Below, one piece after another: positions 1-4,437 of a DNA stretch of 5,012 bases. The number at the start of each line of letters is the position of its first letter. Positions within the stretch are counted from its first letter, which is position 1. The notes beneath the pieces were generated by a model. That model saw only the letters and a program-made list of their open reading frames with translations. It made no database searches and had not been told where the DNA came from. Made by a program: the position numbers and the translations under genes. Origin of the DNA: Spirochaeta sp. (GTDB lineage Bacteria > Spirochaetota > Spirochaetia > UBA9216); contig DMKD01000204.1 in assembly GCA_003454605.1 (NCBI GenBank), positions 1 to 5,012 on the forward strand, in the 5' to 3' direction.

Positions 1-196
1 GGGCATCAAATGCAGCGTTGCCTTCCCCCTCTCAATCCATCTACAGAAATCATTCGCCCACCTTGGCCATAGTCGCGGCGACTACCCAGAAAGTGAGAAA
101 GCACAGGATAAAATCCTATGCCTGACAATTGATCCGTACTGGAGCGAAGAGCATATTACAAATATAGTGGATGAAATAAAAGATTTCTTTAGTTAA
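1..196 (+). CDS. DegT/DnrJ/EryC1/StrS family sugar aminotransferase, C-terminal fragment
   Basis: This is the last 64 codons of a gene that begins before the window; the frame starts at base 2 and stops at TAA 194-196. The fragment contains PLSIHLQ, then FAHLGHSRGDYPESEKA, then ILCLTIDPYWSEEHI and a closing helix ending DFFS. These match the C-terminal small domain of fold-type I PLP aminotransferases of the DegT/WecE group (family pattern: P-P-HLQ, LGY-GD-P-SE, a short strand ending in P, then an EEQI helix). Such enzymes move an amino group from glutamate onto a keto-sugar nucleotide during synthesis of cell-surface glycans or secondary-metabolite sugars. The catalytic lysine and cofactor site lie outside the window, so the sugar substrate cannot be named. 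It points toward the ald-lrp operon and is separated from it by three hairpins. The family call is secure; the specific function is open. Confidence 0.88.
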   Translation, partial: GIKCSVAFPLSIHLQKSFAHLGHSRGDYPESEKAQDKILCLTIDPYWSEEHITNIVDEIKDFFS

Positions 197-207
197 TAAA
201 ATGAATT

Positions 208-235
208 GAAGTCGAAAATATCAATTTTCGACTTC
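208..235. terminator. Hairpin 1 of 3: perfect 12-bp stem, 4-nt loop
   Basis: GAAGTCGAAAAT (208-219) pairs perfectly with ATTTTCGACTTC (224-235) around the loop ATCA. It begins 11 bp after the stop codon of the aminotransferase fragment. Read on the minus strand, the stem is followed by a moderately T-rich stretch (AATTCATTTTATTAACT), so it could end transcripts from the ald-lrp operon. Read on the plus strand there is no T tract, so any termination there would be atypical or the stem would act as a 3'-end protector. Terminator is an inference from structure and position. Confidence 0.55.
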
Positions 236-251
236 CCTAATCATTAAAAGG

Positions 252-280
252 CTGGAGTATTTTCATAGAAAATACTCCGG
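252..280. terminator. Hairpin 2 of 3: perfect 11-bp core stem, 3-nt loop
   Basis: GGAGTATTTTC (254-264) pairs perfectly with GAAAATACTCC (268-278) around the loop ATA. A T-G wobble (253-279) and a C-G pair (252-280) extend the stem to 13 bp. On the minus strand the stem is followed by a short CCTTTTAAT, a weak U tract, so it is a reasonable terminator for ald-lrp. The plus-strand flank (AAAGATTG) has no T run. It touches hairpin 3 end to end. Confidence 0.55.
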
Positions 281-317
281 AAAGATTGAAAAAGACAACC
301 AGTCTTTTTCAATCTTT
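281..317. terminator. Hairpin 3 of 3: perfect 16-bp stem overlapping the lrp stop codon
   Basis: AAAGATTGAAAAAGAC (281-296) pairs perfectly with GTCTTTTTCAATCTTT (302-317) around the loop AACCA. It is the longest of the three stems. Its right arm takes in two bases of the regulator's TAA stop (316-318), so on the minus strand the structure begins as translation ends. The arms contain A and T runs, and the plus-strand flank is T-rich (AGATATATTTATT), so it could stop readthrough from the aminotransferase. No canonical GC-rich stem with an oligo-U tail is present, so the mechanism is inferred. Confidence 0.55.
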
Positions 318-750
318 AGATATATTTATTGTAGCCTTTCAGCATCAGAAAACTTTCAGTCGAAGATATTCCCTTCACCTGGGAGAGCTGCTCCGTAAGA
401 AACCGAACCAGCCCCCTGTTCGAATCGACCAGAACCTCTATCATTAAATCATAGCGTCCGGTGGTAATATTAACCGATTGAACGTCAGGGAGGCTGGAAA
501 TTTCTACAGCCTTTGTTTCAAGAAGTGCAGATTCAGTAACCGTTGCAGCGACCATTGCGATCATTTGATTGGACAGGATATCAGGGTTGATAAGCCCACG
601 AACGACCATAACCCCCGAATCTTTGAGCTTCTTCAATCTCTGTCTTATTGCGCCTTCAGAGAGTTCAAGCTCCTTGGCAATTGTAGAATTCGGGACATGC
701 GCCTCACGCAGGATATCAATTATTTTCCAATCTGTATCGTCAAGCATCAT
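316..750 (-). CDS. Lrp/AsnC family transcriptional regulator
   Basis: The product is a small DNA-binding regulator of about 144 residues, normal for the feast/famine family. The N-terminal half holds the winged helix-turn-helix: LDDTDWKIIDIL, then NSTIAKELELSEGAIRQRLKKL as turn and recognition helix. The C-terminal half is the RAM (AsnC) domain with an alternating beta-alpha pattern, including the NITTGRYDLMIEVLV strand-turn-strand where family members bind amino acids. The family acts as dimers and octamers that wrap DNA. It lies directly downstream of ald on the same strand, so it is probably co-transcribed and controls ald, and perhaps itself, in response to an amino acid such as alanine (inference). 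The longest frame starts at 759, but the GGAG at 760-763 would then touch the start codon. ATG at 750 (9-nt spacing) or 747 fits better and gives the typical N-terminus M(M)LDDTD. The stop lies in hairpin 3. Confidence 0.9.
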   Translation of the reverse strand: MMLDDTDWKIIDILREAHVPNSTIAKELELSEGAIRQRLKKLKDSGVMVVRGLINPDILSNQMIAMVAATVTESALLETKAVEISSLPDVQSVNITTGRYDLMIEVLVDSNRGLVRFLTEQLSQVKGISSTESFLMLKGYNKYI

Positions 751-759
751 GTCCTTCAT

Positions 760-763
760 CTCC
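760..763 (-). promoter_or_regulatory. Ribosome binding site that decides the lrp start
   Basis: On the minus strand this is GGAG, inside the 6-bp gap after the ald TAA stop. It has no spacing to the first ATG (759) but 9 nt to the ATG at 750. A second purine run, AAGGA (752-756), sits 4 nt before the ATG at 747. Either of the inner starts is better supported than 759. Confidence 0.55.
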
Positions 764-765
764 AG

Positions 766-1881
766 TTATCTGATTAATTCTTCAACCGGAGTATATTCCA
801 TATCAAAGGCTTCGGCTACATGCTTATATACGCAGGCCCCCTTATATGTATTCAACCCCTTTCTTAGCGGTTCGGATCTTTTAACCGCTTCTTCAAGCCC
901 CAGATTAGCCAGCATAAGCCCATAGGACAGTGTTGCTCCAGTAAGCGCAAGGGTTGATGTCAAAGATACAGCTCCCGGCATATTAGCAACACAGTAGTGA
1001 ACAATTCCGTCTACTTCAAAGATCGGTTCATCATGTGTTGTTGCATGTGTTGTTTCTATACATCCGCCCTGATCTACTGCTACATCAACAAGTACAGCAC
1101 CGGGTTTCATCAGCTTAAGATGCTCACGCTTTATAAGATGCGGTGCCTTGGCACCGGGGATAAGAACACCCCCGATAATAAGATCACTCTCTTTCAGAAT
1201 CAATTCAATATTTTCATCATTACTGTAGAGAGTTGTAATTTTTGTTTCGAAAATATCATCAAGATATCCCAGTCTTTTTGCGCTGATATCCAGTATTGTG
1301 ACATCAGCCCCAAGGCCGATAGCCATTTTAGCAGCATTTGTTCCGACAACACCACCGCCGAGGATTGCAACCTTCCCACGGGGAACACCGGGAACTCCGC
1401 CGAGAAGCACACCACGGCCTCCGAATGGTTTCTCAAGGAATTTCGCCCCTTCCTGAACCGATAATCTACCTGCAATTTCACTCATCGGTGTGAGACAGGG
1501 AAGCGAATGATCTGCTTCTTCAATTGTTTCATATGCAATTGCTTTCACCTTTTTTGCCATCAAAGCCCTTGTCTGCGGCTCGTCGGCGGCAAGATGAAGG
1601 TAGGTATAGAGAATTTGATCTTCATGCAAGAGCTCATACTCTGAAGCCTGAGGCTCCTTAACCTTAATAATCATTTCATTGTTGTCAAAAAGCTTCTTTT
1701 TATCCGTCTCGATTGATGCTCCCGCATCCAGATATGCCTGATCAGGAAAACCTGCATTAGCACCTGCACCCTTCTCAACTGTTACAGAATGCCCTGCAGC
1801 AATATATGCCTTTGCATTTGCCGGCGTAAGCCCAACCCTGTACTCATGTTTTTTTATTTCCTTTGCAACCCCAATTTTCAT
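766..1881 (-). CDS. ald: Alanine dehydrogenase
   Basis: This enzyme catalyses reversible NAD-dependent oxidative deamination of L-alanine to pyruvate, ammonia and NADH in the cytoplasm, letting alanine serve as carbon, nitrogen and energy source. From the chosen start the protein has 371 residues, and from memory its functional positions coincide with those of Mycobacterium tuberculosis Ald: R15 in KKHEYRVGLTP (substrate), K75 in IIKVKEP and H96 in YLHLA (catalysis), S134, the nucleotide loop GGGVVG at 175-180, D198 at the end of the next strand (ribose), D270 in VDVAVDQGG and N300 in VANMPGAV. The order is catalytic domain, Rossmann domain (about 130-300), catalytic domain. No key residue is missing. 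An in-frame ATG exists at 1893, but GGAG at 1888-1891 lies 6 nt before the ATG at 1881 and the product then begins MKIGVAKEIK as in homologues. It is the first gene of an operon with lrp, 6 bp or more ahead of it. Confidence 0.97.
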   Translation of the reverse strand: MKIGVAKEIKKHEYRVGLTPANAKAYIAAGHSVTVEKGAGANAGFPDQAYLDAGASIETDKKKLFDNNEMIIKVKEPQASEYELLHEDQILYTYLHLAADEPQTRALMAKKVKAIAYETIEEADHSLPCLTPMSEIAGRLSVQEGAKFLEKPFGGRGVLLGGVPGVPRGKVAILGGGVVGTNAAKMAIGLGADVTILDISAKRLGYLDDIFETKITTLYSNDENIELILKESDLIIGGVLIPGAKAPHLIKREHLKLMKPGAVLVDVAVDQGGCIETTHATTHDEPIFEVDGIVHYCVANMPGAVSLTSTLALTGATLSYGLMLANLGLEEAVKRSEPLRKGLNTYKGACVYKHVAEAFDMEYTPVEELIR

Positions 1882-1887
1882 AACATA

Positions 1888-1891
1888 CTCC
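1888..1891 (-). promoter_or_regulatory. Ribosome binding site of ald
   Basis: GGAG on the minus strand, 6 nt before the ATG at 1881. It lies inside the alternative longer frame (just after ATG 1893), which argues that the four extra residues MEYV are not made. Confidence 0.75.
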
Positions 1892-1911
1892 ATATTTCAT
1901 TGTTATTATTA

Positions 1912-1940
1912 TTTATAATACGTATTTCTGCCCTTGTCAA
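1912..1940 (-). promoter_or_regulatory. Sigma-70-type promoter of the ald-lrp operon
   Basis: On the minus strand a perfect -35 box TTGACA (1935-1940) is followed after 17 bp by the -10 box TATAAA (1912-1917, five of six consensus bases). Transcription would start near 1905, giving a leader of about 24 nt that carries the ald ribosome site. Such a near-consensus promoter would need repression if ald is inducible, which fits the co-encoded Lrp-type regulator. Confidence 0.8.
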
Positions 1941-1957
1941 CGTTATTATACGAATAT
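1917..1957. promoter_or_regulatory. Candidate regulator-binding dyads over the ald promoter
   Basis: Three short CG-centred dyads lie in AT-rich DNA around the ald -35/-10 region: the perfect palindrome AATACGTATT (1917-1926), AACGTT (1939-1944, overlapping the -35 box) and the imperfect ATTATACGAATAT (1945-1957). Their centres fall at about 1921.5, 1941.5 and 1951.5, so they are 20 and 10 bp apart, on one DNA face. The 9-mer TACGTATTT at 1919-1927 recurs at 1986-1994, nearer carD. Lrp-family octamers bind phased AT-rich sites, so this could be the operator of the neighbouring regulator. Short palindromes are common in AT-rich DNA, so this is only a candidate. Confidence 0.3.
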
Positions 1958-2018
1958 CGTTTTTTAATGTATCTTTTATGCGCTTTACGTATTTAGATCT
2001 GTAAAATATCGCGTCATA

Positions 2019-2047
2019 TTTACTATCGTGCTGATATATAGTATAAT
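2019..2047 (+). promoter_or_regulatory. Promoter of the carD-ispD-ispF-nth operon
   Basis: A perfect -10 box TATAAT (2042-2047) is preceded at 17-bp spacing by TTTACT (2019-2024), which matches the -35 consensus at four of six positions. The expected start of transcription is near 2054, only about two bases before the carD ATG at 2056. The -10 box also contains TAA (2044-2046) in the carD frame, which closes off any upstream start. Confidence 0.65.
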
Positions 2048-2055
2048 ACTTCTAT

Positions 2056-2568
2056 ATGGCTGCAAGTAAAACCAAATCAACAACCTTTAAGGTTAATCAG
2101 CAAGTCGTATACCCGCTTCAGGGTGTAGGACAGATAATCAGTATCGAAGAAAAAGAGTTCAAGGGAGAAGATGTCCTCTATTACATCATCTATCTTGAAG
2201 TATCAGATATGACCATCATGGTGCCCACCGACAAGGCCGAAGGTCTCGGCATAAGGGCAATCGTCAGTGAGAAGAAGTCGCAGGAAGCACTCAAGCTTAT
2301 ATCTGAGGAATATGAGCCGGTAACAGCTGACTGGAAGATGAGATATCAAATGAACCTCGACCTTCTAAAGAGTGGAAGCGTTACCGATATTGCCACCGTA
2401 GTTAAAACCCTCTATCACCGAAGCAAGGTTAAGGAACTGCCCATACTTGAGCGTAAGCTCTATGACAGCGCCCTCAAGCTTCTCACAGATGAGGTCTCAT
2501 TCTCTCTGGGTAAAACCAAGCCCGAGGTTGAACAGCTGATTTTCAGCAGACTCGAATCGGAAGAATGA
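2056..2568 (+). CDS. carD: CarD/CdnL family RNA polymerase-binding transcription regulator
   Basis: The 170-residue protein belongs to the CarD/CdnL/TRCF group, which binds the RNA polymerase beta subunit and stabilises open promoter complexes, often at rRNA and housekeeping promoters. The N-terminal RNA polymerase-interaction domain (about 11-70) shows the hallmark FKVNQQVVYPLQGVGQI and later IMVPTDKAEGLGIR. The helical C-terminal domain (about 75-170) carries DWKMRYQMNLDLLKSG, where W93 matches the tryptophan that wedges into the upstream edge of the transcription bubble, followed by VVKTLYHRSKVKELPILERK. Length is normal. The start is fixed because an in-frame TAA lies 9 bp upstream and no other start codon precedes the domain; there is no recognisable ribosome site. 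It heads an operon and overlaps ispD by ATGA. Confidence 0.93.
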   Translation: MAASKTKSTTFKVNQQVVYPLQGVGQIISIEEKEFKGEDVLYYIIYLEVSDMTIMVPTDKAEGLGIRAIVSEKKSQEALKLISEEYEPVTADWKMRYQMNLDLLKSGSVTDIATVVKTLYHRSKVKELPILERKLYDSALKLLTDEVSFSLGKTKPEVEQLIFSRLESEE

Positions 2569-3281
2569 TAAAGCCCTCCGCCGGAAACCGCCCGTTTGCA
2601 TTTTTGATCACGGCAGCCGGTTCCGGCACGAGGATGGGCGGCGGAATGAAGAAAGAGTTCCGCAACCTTAACGGAAGACCTATCCTCGCAGAAACTCTGG
2701 GCAATTTTATTAAAACAGGCCTCTTCAGCTACGGCGTTATCACGTGTATTCCAGGCTCTGAAGATGAAGTGAGAGAGAGGCTGACTGCATCGGCTGTAAA
2801 GCTTGATTCACTCAGCAGCCCCCTGCTTTTCTGCTCAGGCGGGAATGAGCGTCAGGATTCGGTTTTATTCGGACTCAATTTTCTTTCTGACAACTGCCCC
2901 GAGCTTCTTGATGAGGGAATAGTCCTAATCCACGATGGCGCCAGACCATGGGCATCAACCAGGCTTATCGATCAAGTAGCCCAGGGAGCACTGAAGCACG
3001 CGGCCTGCGCCCCTGTGAGTCCGTCTGTTGATGCCATGAAAGAGATCAGCACGGACGGTATTATCACCGGACATCTGTCCCGACGTAAAACCGTCAGCGT
3101 GCAGACCCCGCAGGGTTTTGCCTTCAATGAGATACTCGCTGCTCATAAACGTGCAGCGGCAGACGGACGGCACTATATTGATGATACTGAAATATTCAGC
3201 CGCTATGAGGGTGATGTCTACACAGTGCCCGGCAGCGCCGCAAATAAAAAGATCACCTATCCTGAGGATCTGGAGATATGA
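2565..3281 (+). CDS. ispD: 2-C-methyl-D-erythritol 4-phosphate cytidylyltransferase (IspD)
   Basis: IspD transfers CMP from CTP to methylerythritol 4-phosphate, the third step of the MEP route to isopentenyl diphosphate, in the cytoplasm. The 238-residue product has the family motifs in order: CTP-binding loop TAAGSGTRMGGG (16-27) followed by KKEF, with K30 in the place of the E. coli PKQ lysine; GGNERQDSV (92-100); HDGARP (123-128); VDAMK (155-159); R173, eight residues before TPQGF (181-185), in the position of E. coli R157; DDTE (206-209); and GSAANKKIT (223-231). Nothing essential seems lost. The residue before the lysine is M instead of the usual P. The ATG overlaps the carD stop (ATGA), with GGAAG just upstream, implying translational coupling. 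The next MEP enzyme gene in the window follows with another ATGA overlap. Confidence 0.96.
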   Translation: MIKPSAGNRPFAFLITAAGSGTRMGGGMKKEFRNLNGRPILAETLGNFIKTGLFSYGVITCIPGSEDEVRERLTASAVKLDSLSSPLLFCSGGNERQDSVLFGLNFLSDNCPELLDEGIVLIHDGARPWASTRLIDQVAQGALKHAACAPVSPSVDAMKEISTDGIITGHLSRRKTVSVQTPQGFAFNEILAAHKRAAADGRHYIDDTEIFSRYEGDVYTVPGSAANKKITYPEDLEI

Positions 3282-3751
3282 AAATCGGACAGGGCTGGGA
3301 CATACACCGGCTTGAGAACGGCAGGAAACTCATACTCGGCGGAGTGGAGATCCCCTCAGAGGCAGGCTCAGTGGCACATTCAGACGGTGACGCACTCGCA
3401 CATGCCGTAATAGATGCAATACTCGGTGCAGCAGCCGTAGGCGATATAGGGACCCACTTCCCCGATACATCCACCGAATTGAAGGGTGCCGACAGCATGC
3501 AACTGCTGTCTGAAGCCATTAAGATCGCGGCAGAAGCCGGGCTTGTACCACATAATATTGATTCTACTATTATACTTCAGTCTCCAAAGCTCAAACCGCA
3601 TATCGAAGGCATGCGTCGAAATTTAGCGATAGCGGCCGGTATGGACATCGGTGCTGTATCGGTAAAAGCAAAAACCAATGAGGGACTCGGTGAAACCGGT
3701 GCCGGCAGAGCAGTTGAAACCCAGGCTATCGTTTTAATGGAAGAGCTGTGA
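3278..3751 (+). CDS. ispF: 2-C-methyl-D-erythritol 2,4-cyclodiphosphate synthase (IspF)
   Basis: IspF cyclises CDP-methylerythritol 2-phosphate to methylerythritol 2,4-cyclodiphosphate with release of CMP, in the MEP isoprenoid pathway; the enzyme is a homotrimer. The 157-residue sequence aligns with E. coli IspF without shifts at all the motifs. Zinc ligands D8, H10 (GWDIHRL) and H42, the mobile HSDGD loop (34-38), GDIG-HFPD (55-63), SPKLKPHI, and the cytidine/metal segment KAKTNEGLG with T133 and E135 are all present. Residues that line the threefold-axis cavity in E. coli differ (F139 is E, R142 is A, E144 is R), which may affect isoprenoid-diphosphate binding but not catalysis. AGGA (3265-3268) lies 9 nt before the ATG, which overlaps the ispD stop. 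It is a separate gene, not an IspDF fusion, since the two frames differ. IspE is not in the window. Confidence 0.97.
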   Translation: MKIGQGWDIHRLENGRKLILGGVEIPSEAGSVAHSDGDALAHAVIDAILGAAAVGDIGTHFPDTSTELKGADSMQLLSEAIKIAAEAGLVPHNIDSTIILQSPKLKPHIEGMRRNLAIAAGMDIGAVSVKAKTNEGLGETGAGRAVETQAIVLMEEL

Positions 3752-4431
3752 CATCCGGCAGCAGCCCCTGCGCCCAGACCATACCCGACTGGGTCGATAT
3801 ATTCCGTCTTCTTAAACGTTATATCAAAGACAATGTGCTGCCGTCTGTCTCACAGATTGCCGAGGACAACGCTGAACCGTATAGGGTGCTATTCTCAACG
3901 ATAATATCTCTTCGTACGCGTGATGAGGTCACCCTGGCAGCCTCACGCAGACTCTTCAAAGCGGCCCCCGATCTTAATACTCTTATTACGATCGATGAGA
4001 CCAGAATAGCCGAACTCATCTACCCTGCCGCCTTCTATCATAATAAGTCTACAAGCATTAAAAAATGCGCCGCAATACTTTTAAATGATTACGAAGGCCG
4101 AATCCCCTCTGATCGCGATGAACTCCTGAAACTACCCGGGGTGGGAAGAAAAACCGCAAACCTGACTCTTAACCTCGGCTTCGGAATCAACGCTATCTGC
4201 GTCGACACCCATGTTCACCGAATATCTAACAGAGCAGGCTGGATCACAACAAGGAATCCAGATGAGACAGAACTGGCTCTGGAACAGATTCTGCCTCCAA
4301 AATACTGGATCCCGCTTAATGAGGTATTAGTCAGCTACGGACAAAGCGTCTGCACCCCGCAGTCACCCTGGTGTTCAAAATGCGTCATCACTGAACATTG
4401 CATCAGAGCCGGTGTGGGCAGAAAACGTTAA
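3748..4431 (+). CDS. nth: Endonuclease III (DNA glycosylase/AP lyase)
   Basis: Nth removes oxidised pyrimidines from DNA and nicks the abasic site by beta-elimination in base excision repair. The 227-residue protein shows the helix-hairpin-helix LPGVGRKTANLTLN (129-142) with catalytic K135, the catalytic aspartate D153 in VDTHVHR, and a complete iron-sulfur cluster motif C202-x6-C209-x2-C212-x5-C218. Against E. coli Nth everything is offset by exactly 15 residues, so the core has no indels and the N-terminus is slightly longer. At the two positions whose side chains fill the DNA gap (E. coli Q41 and L81) it has R56 (SLRTRDE) and F96, closer to archaeal or eukaryotic-type relatives. Translation starts at GTG overlapping the ispF stop (GTGA), with GGAAGAG upstream at 3739-3745. 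It ends the operon and converges on the chemoreceptor gene. Confidence 0.95.
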   Translation: MTSGSSPCAQTIPDWVDIFRLLKRYIKDNVLPSVSQIAEDNAEPYRVLFSTIISLRTRDEVTLAASRRLFKAAPDLNTLITIDETRIAELIYPAAFYHNKSTSIKKCAAILLNDYEGRIPSDRDELLKLPGVGRKTANLTLNLGFGINAICVDTHVHRISNRAGWITTRNPDETELALEQILPPKYWIPLNEVLVSYGQSVCTPQSPWCSKCVITEHCIRAGVGRKR

Positions 4432-4437
4432 TCAGTG

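Noticed and set aside
208..317. Hairpin cluster as a CRISPR array, REP element or insertion-sequence end
   Set aside because: The three stems have different sequences and spacing, there are no direct repeats with spacers, and no transposase or target duplication is visible.
478..925. Plus-strand open frames opposite lrp and the ald end
   Set aside because: Both overlap well-supported minus-strand coding sequence, and their translations show no recognisable domain or composition of a real protein.
997..1464. Plus-strand open frame of 155 codons opposite ald
   Set aside because: It lies wholly inside ald on the other strand, has no family motif or supported ribosome site, and is cysteine-rich in a random-looking way. 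ald has complete motifs, so this is a shadow.
1789..2004. Plus-strand 71-codon open frame entering the ald/carD divergent region
   Set aside because: It starts inside ald, crosses the ald promoter, has no ribosome site, and its composition (Cys-, Phe- and Ile-rich) looks like translated AT-rich antisense DNA rather than a membrane peptide.
2565..3751. A bifunctional IspDF fusion, as found in some bacteria
   Set aside because: ispD ends with a TGA at 3279-3281 and ispF begins in a different frame at 3278, with its own ribosome site; no single frame joins them.
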